64,000 bases of DNA, taken from Myxococcus guangdongensis (GTDB lineage Bacteria; Myxococcota; Myxococcia; Myxococcales; Myxococcaceae). The position numbers were made by a program, and so were the translations under genes. The notes under the pieces were generated by a model. It did no database searches and was not told where the DNA came from. It was given only the letters and a program-made list of their open reading frames with translations. The stretch covers positions 248,001 through 312,000 of the forward strand of contig NZ_JAJVKW010000002.1 of NCBI RefSeq assembly GCF_024198255.1, given 5' to 3'. Within the stretch, counting starts at the first letter, position 1, and every line of letters begins with the position of its first letter. Positions 43,827 to 54,555 of the stretch are shown here, piece by piece.

Positions 43827-44411
43827 GTGCTGATACCTCCCGACCCCATCCAGCGCTTCGCGGACGTCTTCGAGCGCGCCAAGAAGGCCATCCCCGTGGA
43901 CCCCAACGCGGTGGTGGTGGCCAGCGTCGGCGCCGACGGCCGCCCCAGCGCGCGCGTCGTCCTGCTCAAGGACTTCGATGCGCGCGGCTTCGTGTTCTTC
44001 ACCAACCACGACAGCCGCAAGGGTCAGGAGCTGCGCGCGCACCCCTTCGCCGCGCTGTGCTTCTACTGGCAGCCCCTGGACGAGCAGGTCCGCGTGGAGG
44101 GCCGCGTGGAGGTGGTGTCCTCCGAGGAGGCCGACGCGTACTTCCAGAGCCGCGCGCGCGGCAGCCAGGTGGGCGCGTGGGCCAGCCTCCAGAGCCAGCG
44201 GCTGGGCTCACGCGACGAGCTGGAGTCGCGCGTGGAGGACGTGGAGCAGCGCTACGCGGGAGGGGACGTGCCCCGCCCGCCGCACTGGTCCGGCTTCCGC
44301 GTGGTGCCAGACCGCATCGAGTTCTGGCACGCCCAGCCCAGCCGGCTGCATGACCGGCACGTCTACCTGCGCGACGGCGACACGTGGCGCACGCAGATGC
44401 TCTACCCGTAG
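43827..44411 (+). CDS. pdxH: Pyridoxamine 5'-phosphate oxidase family protein (FprA-like)
   Basis: 194 residues from GTG 43827. The PNPOx fold motifs are present: VVVASVGADGRPSARVVLLK (FMN site), FVFFTNHDSRKGQELRAHP, AALCFYWQPLDEQVRVEGRV and the C-terminal RVVPDRIEFWHAQPSRLHDR with WRTQMLYP. The enzyme uses FMN to oxidise pyridoxamine or pyridoxine phosphate to pyridoxal phosphate. In Myxococcus xanthus the gene next to csgA encodes FprA, a flavin-binding protein of this family; the convergent position here (17 bp from csgA) is the same setting as I recall it. Full catalytic residues appear kept. Confidence 0.94.
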   Translation: MLIPPDPIQRFADVFERAKKAIPVDPNAVVVASVGADGRPSARVVLLKDFDARGFVFFTNHDSRKGQELRAHPFAALCFYWQPLDEQVRVEGRVEVVSSEEADAYFQSRARGSQVGAWASLQSQRLGSRDELESRVEDVEQRYAGGDVPRPPHWSGFRVVPDRIEFWHAQPSRLHDRHVYLRDGDTWRTQMLYP

Positions 44412-44428
44412 CGGACGCCCCCCTCGTG

Positions 44429-45118
44429 CTACCAGGGCACCTCCGCGCCCTGGTAGTCGAAGAAGCGACCACTGTGTTCGGCGCGCAGCTCATCGATGAC
44501 GTTGAGCATCCCTCGCACCGAGTCGCGCGGCGGCAGCGGAGCGTCCGGTCCGCCCATGTCCGTCTTCACCCAACCGGGGTGCAGCAGCACGGGGACGATG
44601 CCGTGGGCACGCAAGTCATTGGACAGGTTGCGCACGCCCATGTTCAACGCGACCTTGGACATCCGATAGGCATAAGCGCCGCCGTCGCTGTTGGACGACA
44701 GCGAGCCCATGCGCGAGGTGACGTAGGCCACCTTGCGAGAGCTGCCCCGCAGCAGCCCCGGCAACAGCGCGCTGGTGACGCGCAGCGGCCCCAGCGCGTT
44801 GACCGCGAACGTGCGCACCACGTCCGCGTAGTCCACGTCCGTCAGCGCGCACCACAGCCCCGCCACGCCCGCGTTGTTGATGAGGACATCCACCGGCTCG
44901 CGCAGCACCTCGTCGGCGAATTCCCTGACACTCGCCTCGTCGGCCACGTCCAGCGCGTGGATTCTCAAGCGCCCCGCACAGCCGTGTTTCAGCGGCTCCA
45001 GTCGCCGCCTCCCCTCCTCGGTGCGCACCCCGGCGTCGACGATGTCGCCGCGCTCGAGGAGCTGTTGGACGAACTCATACCCAATGCCCCTGCTCGCTCC
45101 GGTGATGACGTAGCGCAT
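44429..45118 (-). CDS. csgA: C-signal precursor, short-chain dehydrogenase CsgA
   Basis: 229 residues from ATG 45118, the length of the M. xanthus p25 protein. The NAD site TGASRGIG gives Thr6 and Arg10, and the catalytic triad falls at Ser135, Tyr151 and Lys155, exactly the positions (T6, R10, S135, K155) studied in CsgA. Long stretches, notably GLWCALTDVDYAD, VTSRMGSL, DGGAYAYRMSK and the end SGRFFDYQGAEVPW, follow CsgA as I recall it. p25 is an SDR enzyme and is cleaved to the p17 C-signal that drives aggregation and sporulation. ATG 45127 is a possible alternative start. The neighbouring fprA-like and hemG genes match the known csgA locus. Confidence 0.9.
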   Translation of the reverse strand: MRYVITGASRGIGYEFVQQLLERGDIVDAGVRTEEGRRRLEPLKHGCAGRLRIHALDVADEASVREFADEVLREPVDVLINNAGVAGLWCALTDVDYADVVRTFAVNALGPLRVTSALLPGLLRGSSRKVAYVTSRMGSLSSNSDGGAYAYRMSKVALNMGVRNLSNDLRAHGIVPVLLHPGWVKTDMGGPDAPLPPRDSVRGMLNVIDELRAEHSGRFFDYQGAEVPW

Positions 45119-46612
<1,494 letters not shown>

Positions 46613-46720
46613 AAACGACGGCTCGGGCCCGGGCGGCGACCGTCCGGCGCCCCCGCGTCAGCGGTGGGACGAGGGCACGTCAGACTGGGCATGCATGCTG
46701 CGCAGCCTTCGGAGACCCCC

Positions 46721-46834
46721 ATGCCCCCCACCCTCCTCGTCGCCGCCGCCATCGTCCTGTTCCCCGTCGTCCTCGCCGGAAGCATCCTCGTCGACGCGCT
46801 CGAGCTCGACCTGGACAAGGCCCCCGAGCAGTGA
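46721..46834 (+). CDS. 37-residue single-pass membrane microprotein
   Basis: ATG 46721 is preceded by GGAG with 6 bp spacing. The product starts MPPTLLVAAAIVLFPVVLAG, a single membrane helix, and ends in an acidic tail (VDALELDLDKAPEQ). It lies 31 bp before the LytS-type kinase gene on the same strand and in another frame from it. A microprotein acting on the sensor kinase is attractive but purely inferred. The frame is short enough that chance cannot be excluded. Confidence 0.5.
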   Translation: MPPTLLVAAAIVLFPVVLAGSILVDALELDLDKAPEQ

Positions 46835-46865
46835 CACCCCCGACGGTGTAGGCTCCGTCGGGAGC

Positions 46866-47921
46866 ATGTCGGAGAAGCCCGAAGGGTCCATCGTCCGCGC
46901 CACCCTGCGGGCCCTCGCCGAGCCCCGCAGGCTGGTGCCCATCCTCCTCGTCTGCGCCCCGCTCGTCGCCGCGCAGGTGAGCTTCAGCCGCGAGCCGCTC
47001 GCCCCGCACCTGGGCGTGCTCATGTGCCTGGTCTTCGTGGGCGTCGCCCCCGTCACCTACCGGGTCCTCTTCCCGGGCGGGCTGGACTTGAGCCACGGCG
47101 GCGTGCGGGTGCTGATGTACGGCACGCTGGGCAGCGGCGTGGTGCTGGTGACGGGCTTCGTGCTGCCCAACCTGCTGGACATGGGGCCCACGTTCCTCAC
47201 CCAGCGCACCAACCTCATGGTGTGCAACGCGCTGTTCCTCGTCGGCGGTTGGGGACTGGGGCGCGACATCGGCTTCGAGGAGTCCCTGGCGAAGGAGCGC
47301 GCCCGCGCGGCCCGCTTCGCGCTGGAGGCGGAGCAGGCGCAGTTGCTCGCGCTGCGCAGCCACCTGGACCCGCACTTCCTCTTCAACACGCTCAACGCCA
47401 TCGCCGAGTGGTGCCGCGAGGACGGCGCGGTGGCGGAGGCCGCGGTGCTCAGGCTGTCCACCATGCTGCGCTCGGTGCTCGCGGGCGTGCGCAAGGCGAC
47501 CTGGCCCCTCGCGGAGGAGCTGGCGCTGATGCGCACCCTCTTCGACCTGCACCTGCTCAGGGACCCAGAGCTGTTCCAGCTCGCGGTGGACATCCGCCCT
47601 GGCGCCGAGGACGTGCCCGTGCCGCCGCTGGTGCTCTTGCCCCTGGCGGAGAACGCGGTGAAGCACGGCCCCGCCGCGGGCCACCGGGGCCGGCTGTCGT
47701 TGGAAGTGCAGGTGCGCGACGGCCAGGTGGCGGTGGCCATCGAGAACCCCGGCGCCTCCCGAGGTCCGCGCGAGGGCAGCGCGGGCCTGCCCACCGTGGA
47801 GCGCAGGCTCGCGCTGGCCTATGGCGAACAGGCGCGCCTGTCGCTCACCAGTGACGCGGAGCGCACCCGTGTCACCGTCACCCTGCCCCGCTCGGGCCCC
47901 CTGCCAGGAGTCATCACGTGA
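46866..47921 (+). CDS. LytS-family sensor histidine kinase
   Basis: 351 residues from ATG 46866. The N-terminal half has four membrane helices (LVPILLVCAPLVAAQVSF, LGVLMCLVFVGVAPVTYRVL, VLMYGTLGSGVVLVTGFVLP, LMVCNALFLVGGWGLGRD) and no extracytoplasmic domain of size. A short coiled coil leads to the His_kinase domain with LRSHLDPHFLFNTLNAIAEW, the phosphorylated His in the HFLFN motif, then the ATPase with LVLLPLAENAVKHGPAAGHR. LytS-type kinases signal to LytTR regulators, and such a regulator overlaps this gene (GTGA at 47918). The stimulus is unknown. Confidence 0.92.
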   Translation: MSEKPEGSIVRATLRALAEPRRLVPILLVCAPLVAAQVSFSREPLAPHLGVLMCLVFVGVAPVTYRVLFPGGLDLSHGGVRVLMYGTLGSGVVLVTGFVLPNLLDMGPTFLTQRTNLMVCNALFLVGGWGLGRDIGFEESLAKERARAARFALEAEQAQLLALRSHLDPHFLFNTLNAIAEWCREDGAVAEAAVLRLSTMLRSVLAGVRKATWPLAEELALMRTLFDLHLLRDPELFQLAVDIRPGAEDVPVPPLVLLPLAENAVKHGPAAGHRGRLSLEVQVRDGQVAVAIENPGASRGPREGSAGLPTVERRLALAYGEQARLSLTSDAERTRVTVTLPRSGPLPGVIT

Positions 47922-48697
47922 GCCCTCCTCTGCGTGTCCTCATCGCCGACGACGAGCTGCTCGCCCGAAAGCGCCTGTCACGCCTGTTGGGCGCGCTGCC
48001 CGACGTGCAGGTGTGCGGCGAAGCGGCCGACGGGGACGCCGTGCTCACCGCGGTGCGCGCGGGCGGCGTGGACGTGGTGCTGCTGGACATCCACATGCCC
48101 GGCCTCAGCGGCCTGGACGCGCTCGCGCTGCTGCCCGCGGGAGGCCCTCACGTGGTCCTTTGCACCGCGCACGCCGAGCACGCCGTGGACGCGTTCGAGC
48201 ACGGCGCGGTGGACTATGTCTTGAAGCCCGTGGAGCCCGCGCGACTGCAGAAGGCGCTGGAGCGCGTGCGCGCGCGACTCGGCACGGACGCACGCCCCCG
48301 CGTGGACAGCGCGCCCCCGGAGAAGCCGCAGCAGCAGACGCGGGCGCTCGCGCGCCTGCCCATCCCCACGCGGCAGGGCATCGTCCTGGTGGACCCGGAG
48401 ACGATTTCCCACGCGGCGCTGGATGACGAGCTGGTGACGGTGTTCACCGCGCAGGGCGAGTTCCTCACCGACTTCACGCTCAACGAGCTGGCGGAGAAGC
48501 TGCCCCAGGACATGTTCCACCGGGTCCACCGCCGGGCGCTGCTCAACCTGCGTCACGTCGCGCGGCTGGAGCCCCTGGAGACGGGAGGCTATCTGGCGCG
48601 CACGTCCCGGGGCCACGCGGTGGAGGTCAGCCGCCAGTCCGCGCGCGAGCTGCGGAGGATGCTGGGTCTGCGCAAGAGCGCCGAGGACGAGGGCTGA
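47918..48697 (+). CDS. LytTR-family response regulator
   Basis: 259 residues from GTG 47918, overlapping the kinase stop. The receiver domain carries IADDELLARKRL, the phospho-acceptor Asp in VVLLDIHMPGLSG, the Thr in VVLCTAHAEH and Lys in YVLKPVEP. A Pro/Gln linker (about 125-145) separates it from a LytTR DNA-binding domain with FTLNELAEKLPQDMFHRVHR and ALLNLRHVARLEPLETGGYL. It should bind direct repeats upstream of its target genes as a dimer. Targets cannot be predicted from this window. Confidence 0.94.
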   Translation: MSPPLRVLIADDELLARKRLSRLLGALPDVQVCGEAADGDAVLTAVRAGGVDVVLLDIHMPGLSGLDALALLPAGGPHVVLCTAHAEHAVDAFEHGAVDYVLKPVEPARLQKALERVRARLGTDARPRVDSAPPEKPQQQTRALARLPIPTRQGIVLVDPETISHAALDDELVTVFTAQGEFLTDFTLNELAEKLPQDMFHRVHRRALLNLRHVARLEPLETGGYLARTSRGHAVEVSRQSARELRRMLGLRKSAEDEG

Positions 48698-48754
48698 ACG
48701 AAGTCCCCCTCGCGTGTCGCGGCGCGCCCAGCTCGCGCCGCACCTCGCCTGCGA

Positions 48755-49552
48755 CTACTGCACGCACACCTCGACGTCGACGAGCTTGCCGTTCACCACG
48801 CGCTGGAAGCGCACGGTGCCATCCTGGGTCCACGTGGGCGAGGTGCCCTGGCCCAGGCTGTAGGCCGACGCGACGTCGTCCGCGGCGTCCAGCTTCAGCA
48901 CCCGCACCTCGGTGGTCGTGGTCGTCTGCGGCGACAGGTAGACGATGATGCGGCGCTGGTTGGGCCCCCACTGCACGGGGGTGTTGCTCACCGGGGCCGG
49001 CACGTAGGCGGGGTCCGTGGCGAGCGTGGTGCGCTGGTTCGTCACCTGCGCGAGGCTCTTGCCGTTGGGCTTCACGCGCCAGAAGGACGCGAGCCCCGAG
49101 CGCTGCTTCGACTGGAACAGGATGCTCTTGCCGTCCGGCGTCCACGACGGGCTCTGGTCGTCATGGCCCGTCGTCAGCCGCTCCGTCTTGCGGTTGCTCA
49201 CCTTGTACAGGTGCAGCTCCGCGCTCTTCACCGGCTGGCCCACGTTCCACGAAGAGGGCAGCTTCGCGAACACCACCTGGCTGCCATCCGGCGACACCGA
49301 CGGGGTGCTCGCGCGCTCGGCGATGAGCGTCGACTTGCCGTCCTCCACCGCGTACAGCTGCTGGCTCGGCGTGAGGTAGACGATGATGCGTCGGTCCGCG
49401 ACGGCGCTCTGCGACTGCTCCGCCACGGTGGCATCACCGGAGGATGCGGCCTCCACGTCCGCGCCACCGCAAGCGGTCAGCGCCAGAGAAGAAGCCATCC
49501 ACATCACGAGTGTCCCGCGACGAGCGATGCTTCGGACTTCATTCGGATGCAT
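48755..49552 (-). CDS. TolB-like (PD40) propeller lipoprotein
   Basis: 265 residues from ATG 49552 with GAGGA upstream. The signal ends at the lipobox SSLALTAC. The mature protein has a Ser/Ala linker and then repeated PD40 blades: TPSVSPDGSQVVFAKLPSSW, SPSWTPDGKSILFQSKQRSG, and SPTWTQDGTVRFQRV. Two stretches share the strand RRIIVYLTPSQQ / RRIIVYLSPQTT, indicating an internal duplication. It is too small for a complete TolB, so a half or partial propeller on the membrane is expected. No Pal/Tol genes are near. Confidence 0.82.
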   Translation of the reverse strand: MHPNEVRSIARRGTLVMWMASSLALTACGGADVEAASSGDATVAEQSQSAVADRRIIVYLTPSQQLYAVEDGKSTLIAERASTPSVSPDGSQVVFAKLPSSWNVGQPVKSAELHLYKVSNRKTERLTTGHDDQSPSWTPDGKSILFQSKQRSGLASFWRVKPNGKSLAQVTNQRTTLATDPAYVPAPVSNTPVQWGPNQRRIIVYLSPQTTTTTEVRVLKLDAADDVASAYSLGQGTSPTWTQDGTVRFQRVVNGKLVDVEVCVQ

Positions 49553-49603
49553 ACGGTCCTCTGTGTGAAAATTTCCGCTGCTGAGTACGAATACTGACAA
49601 AGG

Positions 49604-49640
49604 AGTCTGACCCGCACTCACGGGTATTTCACGTCAGACT
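49604..49640. repeat. Compound inverted repeat between two lipoprotein genes
   Basis: AGTCTGAC (49604-49611) pairs with GTCAGACT (49633-49640), and ACCCG/CGGGT lies inside. It sits 64 bp after the stop of the 49704-51131 gene and 52 bp before the start of the 48755-49552 gene on the minus strand, so it may be a terminator of the former or an operator of the latter. Confidence 0.45.
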
Positions 49641-49703
49641 GTTGGAACAATCCACCCAGTCTCAATTGACCCGCCGATTACCGGACGCGTCTCTCGCACC
49701 GCG

Positions 49704-51131
49704 TCAGCGGTTGACGAACAGCGCGGGGATGCGCGCCGCGTCGTCGCCCAGCACCTCCGAGAGCAGCTGGTATGCAGGGGTGGGAAGTTGGGTGCCGGCG
49801 CGTGCACAGCGGGAAGCCTCGTCCAATGTGCGCATGGGCACGTCGCAGTAGGACTCGCGCCAGTGGATGGAGAGCGACTCCGCGAAGCGCCGGGCCATCA
49901 GCTCCACGCGCTGCTCGAGCCAGCCCTCGGGGGACGTGAAGCTGGCGCGGCGCGGGCGCACCTCGCCGGGCTCGAAGTGGACGTCGTGCTCGAGCGAGGA
50001 CTCGGACAGGTGGTCCTGGAGCACCGTCGCCACCGGGCCCCGGCGCGGGTCCAGCACGCCCGAGGAGGACAGCGTGAGCTGGTGATCCACCGACAGGCGC
50101 AGCGCGTGGAACTCGAAGGTGCGCGCCACATCCCTGTAGCGCGTGACGGGCACGGTGAAGTTGCGCGTGAACGTGCGCACCTTGGTCACCTTGCGCGTCT
50201 TCGTCTTGCCGTCCTTGTCGGTGTACGTCTCGTCCGCCTCGAACGGCTCCTCGATGGTCTCCTTGCGCTCCTCGTGGTCGGTGTAGGGGACCTTCTCCGT
50301 GTACGGCGCCGTCATGGCCACGTTCTCGCTGCCGCGGCGCGTGTCGAAGCGGCCGGCGAGGAGCATCCCCGGCTGGGGCTTCGCGGCGGGCGAATACCAG
50401 GGCGAGACTTCGTAGGCGCGCGAGAGCCGCGAGCGCAGCAGCTCCATGCGCGCGGAGTCGAGGCCCGACACCTGGCCATCCCACGTGGGCACGCTGGTGA
50501 GCTCGGGGGCGGGAGCGGGCTCGGGCGCGACCTCACGCCAGTGGCGGCAGTAGCGCGACACCAGCTCGCGCCAGTGCGAGCCGTTGTCGGACTTCACGGC
50601 CTTGAGCCGCCCGCAGGTGTCCTTGCCGCTGTTGAGCACGGAGGACTCCATCTCGCGCTGGATGCCGACCATCTCCTTGTGCGCGAGCAGCGGGCGCTTG
50701 CGGATGAGCATCTCCTCCGCCGTCAACGCTTGTCCCTGGCTCGCGGGGGTGACGATGATGGCGCGCAGGTGCCGGTGCGTGCCCTCCATCTCCTCCAGGA
50801 GCGAGCTCTCCAGGCCGCCGCTGAGCTTGGCGTTCCACTGCGCGCGCCGGTCGAGGAAGCGCAAGAGGTCGTCCTCGGCCCGCTCGTCGACGCCGTCCAA
50901 CCGGAAGCGCCGCGCGTTGCCGAGCAGCTGGCTCAGCGCCTTGCCGCGCAGGCCGTCGCGCTCGGTGACCAGCGACTTGTCATGCGGGTCCTTGGCGACG
51001 AGGTCGTCATAGAGGCCGGCGGCCTCGACGAACTGGCCGTTGCGCGCCAGCTCATCGGCGCGACCTCGCAGGGTGGAACAGGCACTTCCGAGAGCGGCGA
51101 GCAACAACAGAGGAGGAAGGAGTCGGGACAT
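49704..51131 (-). CDS. Lipoprotein of unknown function
   Basis: 475 residues from ATG 51131; GTG 51137 is also possible. The signal peptide ends in the lipobox ALGSAC (Cys18). A TPR-like helical pair follows (ADELARNGQFVEAAGLYDDL), then a long helical region with single cysteines (KDTCGRL, SRYCRHWRE). The C-terminal half is beta-rich and includes a charged stretch DETYTDKDGKTKTRKVTKVR. No family is recognised. An outer-membrane or periplasmic location is expected. It is separated from the GCS2 ligase gene by 114 bp. Confidence 0.8.
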   Translation of the reverse strand: MSRLLPPLLLLAALGSACSTLRGRADELARNGQFVEAAGLYDDLVAKDPHDKSLVTERDGLRGKALSQLLGNARRFRLDGVDERAEDDLLRFLDRRAQWNAKLSGGLESSLLEEMEGTHRHLRAIIVTPASQGQALTAEEMLIRKRPLLAHKEMVGIQREMESSVLNSGKDTCGRLKAVKSDNGSHWRELVSRYCRHWREVAPEPAPAPELTSVPTWDGQVSGLDSARMELLRSRLSRAYEVSPWYSPAAKPQPGMLLAGRFDTRRGSENVAMTAPYTEKVPYTDHEERKETIEEPFEADETYTDKDGKTKTRKVTKVRTFTRNFTVPVTRYRDVARTFEFHALRLSVDHQLTLSSSGVLDPRRGPVATVLQDHLSESSLEHDVHFEPGEVRPRRASFTSPEGWLEQRVELMARRFAESLSIHWRESYCDVPMRTLDEASRCARAGTQLPTPAYQLLSEVLGDDAARIPALFVNR

Positions 51132-51245
51132 GGGCACGAAGAGCAGGACCTCTGCCGCTGACGTGGCGGGCGCCCGGATATTCGCCCCAGCCGCGCCCGG
51201 CTCGCAACGGCGGGGGTCCTCCCGAGGCCGCCCGGCCGCCCTCGC

Positions 51246-52736
51246 CTACTCCACCGGCCAGTCGTGCACGGGGGCCCCGGAGGCCGTGAGCTCCAGGTAG
51301 CGCTCCAGCATCGCCGCCAGGGCGTCCCGCCGGGGCATGCCCGCCTCCAGCCGCGTGAGCACCTGCCGCTGCCAGCGCGCCCCCGTCCTGCGCGTGTCCA
51401 CCCGGCGGGAGATGATCTCCAGCATCCGGGTCGCCTCCTCGGCCTCCACGCCCGCGGACACCAGCCCCCGGTGGGCCACGGGGATGAGCCTGCGCACCAG
51501 GTCCACCACGGGCACCACGCGCGGGCTCGGCGCGGACTCGCCCGGCCACAGCAGCTCCGCGTCCAACCCCTTTCGCGAGGCGCGGATGAAGTTGCCCGCG
51601 GCGTGCGCGAAGGGCAGCGCGGGGAGCAGCGCGTCGATGCGCTCGGCAAGCCCCAGCGTCAGGCCCAGCAGGAACGCGCCGTTGGCCACCATGTCCACGA
51701 CGGACGGGCCCGCGGGCAGCGCGCGCAGCTCGATGCGCAGGTGCCCCGCGTCCTTCGGGTCGTACACGGCCCGGTTCCAGGACCACACCGTGCTCTGGTG
51801 CAGCCGCAGTTCCTCCAGCCCCGGCGGACGGCCCGAGGCCGCGTGCTCCAGCGGGGACTCGTGCCCCACGACGGGCAGGAGCGGCGGGTGCAGCGCGACG
51901 GATTCGGCGAACAGCTCGTAGGCGCCCTCGCGCACCCAGCCATGGCCGAACGTCACGCGCGCGTGGGGCTGGAAGCCGCCCTCACCCGGCTCGCTCCGGT
52001 CATCGACGGCCTGACGGAACAGCGCCACGCGCGTCTCGTCCCAGAGCTTGCGTCCCAGGAACAGCGGCGAGTTGGCGCTGATGGCCAGCGCGGGCGCGGT
52101 GGCCAGCTGCGCGGCGTTGTACAGGCGCGCGAAGTCGGCGGGAGTCACCCGCAGGTGGAACTGGAGGGACGTGTTCGCGCCCTCGAGCGTCGTGTCGTCC
52201 CAGGCGAGCGTCAGCGCCTCCTCGTCGCCGCGGATGGCGACCTCGATGGGCTTGCCTCGGCGCTGGCGGATGGCGTTGTTCAGCGCGCGGTAGCGCGGCT
52301 GGGCCGTCAGCGCGCCCTTGCCCAGGTCGGCCTCGCGCAGCGTGGGCAGGATTCCAATCACCGCCACCCGCGCGCCCTCGGCCGCCGCCGCGCGCCGCAC
52401 CTCGGCGAGCGAATCCTCCAGCTCCGCCCGTAGCGCGGTGAAGGGCCGCCCCGCGAGCGGACCGGGGCGCAGGTTGACCTCCAGGTTGAAGCGGTCCATC
52501 TCCAGCGTCACGCGCGGGTCCTTCGTGCGCGCGAGCACCTGCTGGTTCATCGGCAGCGGGAAGCCCCGGTCGTCCACGAGGAACAACTCCAGCTCCGCGC
52601 CAATCGTCGTCGGCCCCTCGCCGAAGCCGGGCCTCGCCAGGACGATGCGCAGCGCCTCCAGGCTCTCGTCGAGCCTGCGCGAGAAGCGCTCGAAGTCCTC
52701 CGGACCGAATTCCTCCTGCTGGATGGAGAGCCCCAT
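51246..52736 (-). CDS. Glutamate-cysteine ligase family protein (GCS2-type carboxylate-amine ligase)
   Basis: 496 residues from ATG 52736. The GCS2 core is recognisable: GPTTIGAELELFLVDDRGFP (substrate/metal site), LEMDRFNLEVNLRPGPLAG, VAVIGILPTLREADLGKGAL, NTSLQFHLRVTPADFARLYN and AALAISANSPLFLG-like region, ending HLRIELRALPAGPSVVDMVA. The family forms amide bonds between a glutamate-like carboxylate and an amine (gamma-glutamylcysteine synthetase, EgtA, YbdK). The exact substrate is uncertain; true glutathione synthesis cannot be assumed. No second glutathione-synthesis gene lies nearby. Confidence 0.85.
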   Translation of the reverse strand: MGLSIQQEEFGPEDFERFSRRLDESLEALRIVLARPGFGEGPTTIGAELELFLVDDRGFPLPMNQQVLARTKDPRVTLEMDRFNLEVNLRPGPLAGRPFTALRAELEDSLAEVRRAAAAEGARVAVIGILPTLREADLGKGALTAQPRYRALNNAIRQRRGKPIEVAIRGDEEALTLAWDDTTLEGANTSLQFHLRVTPADFARLYNAAQLATAPALAISANSPLFLGRKLWDETRVALFRQAVDDRSEPGEGGFQPHARVTFGHGWVREGAYELFAESVALHPPLLPVVGHESPLEHAASGRPPGLEELRLHQSTVWSWNRAVYDPKDAGHLRIELRALPAGPSVVDMVANGAFLLGLTLGLAERIDALLPALPFAHAAGNFIRASRKGLDAELLWPGESAPSPRVVPVVDLVRRLIPVAHRGLVSAGVEAEEATRMLEIISRRVDTRRTGARWQRQVLTRLEAGMPRRDALAAMLERYLELTASGAPVHDWPVE

Positions 52737-52903
52737 GCGCGGACAACCTGTGCACGGTCGCCCGCACCGGCAGCACTCGCCAGGGGCTCGCCGGCCCGGC
52801 CGCCGGGACTTCCAGGGGCCGTCCGCTCCGGGGACTCGTCCGTCTCCCACTTCGGGGCACCCGGGTGACGAGGGTCCCGGGTGTGTTATCTGGCGTCCTG
52901 GCC

Positions 52904-53983
<1,080 letters not shown>

Positions 53984-54171
53984 CGCGCTCGCGCGCGCAT
54001 GTCAGTCGCGCCCGTTAACGTCCCGCCGCCGGAGGCCAGGTGCCGACCTCCGGACCCACACCTTCATCTTGTGTCGCTGGAGGACACCCGCGAGGTTTCC
54101 GCGGGGGGGCTCTTGCACGCTCCATGGCCGTGGGCACATTCTTTCCATCGGCTTCCCCGGGGAGGTGGGCG

Positions 54172-54555
54172 ATGCTTTCCATCCAGGAGCATTCGACGAC
54201 GGAAGAAGCGAGCAGCGACTTGCTCGACTTCATCCTCCAGCCGTCCAACTGGCTCTCGGCCGCGCGCCGTGAGACGGACCCAGCCGTATGGCCGGGTCAG
54301 AACACGCTGTACCAGCGCCGGGTGGGCCCGCTGCGCATCAGCGCGTGCGTGGAGGTCTCCGCGGGGCTGGAGGTGCTGCTGCACATCGCCTTCCGCGCGC
54401 CGGGACTCACGCCCGTGAAGGCGGCGGACCAGCTGGAGAGCTTCCTCAAGGAGCGGCTGCCGCTCACGCCCAACTCCGAGTGGCAGGTGGAGGTGGACGA
54501 GCGCCGGTGGATTCACTTCTCCCGGCGCTACGCGGCCTCGCACCTCACGGCGTGA
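54172..54555 (+). CDS. Small protein of unknown function
   Basis: 127 residues from ATG 54172 with GGGAGG 6-7 bp upstream, which decides the start over longer in-frame options. The chain is acidic at the N-terminus (QEHSTTEEASSDLLDF), then an alpha/beta domain with strands (TLYQRRVGPLRISACVEVSA, LEVLLHIAFRAPGLTP) and helices (AADQLESFLKERLPL). No signal peptide or known motif is seen. It converges on the cyclase gene with an 11-bp overlap of the 3' ends. Shape suggests a small cytoplasmic partner protein. Confidence 0.75.
   Translation: MLSIQEHSTTEEASSDLLDFILQPSNWLSAARRETDPAVWPGQNTLYQRRVGPLRISACVEVSAGLEVLLHIAFRAPGLTPVKAADQLESFLKERLPLTPNSEWQVEVDERRWIHFSRRYAASHLTA

Noticed and set aside
54095..54125. 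Possible sigma-54 promoter (GG, 10 bases, GC with TTGCA) upstream of the small gene at 54172
   Set aside because: The GG falls in a seven-G run with no TGGCAC-like -24 element, so the spacing match is uninformative.
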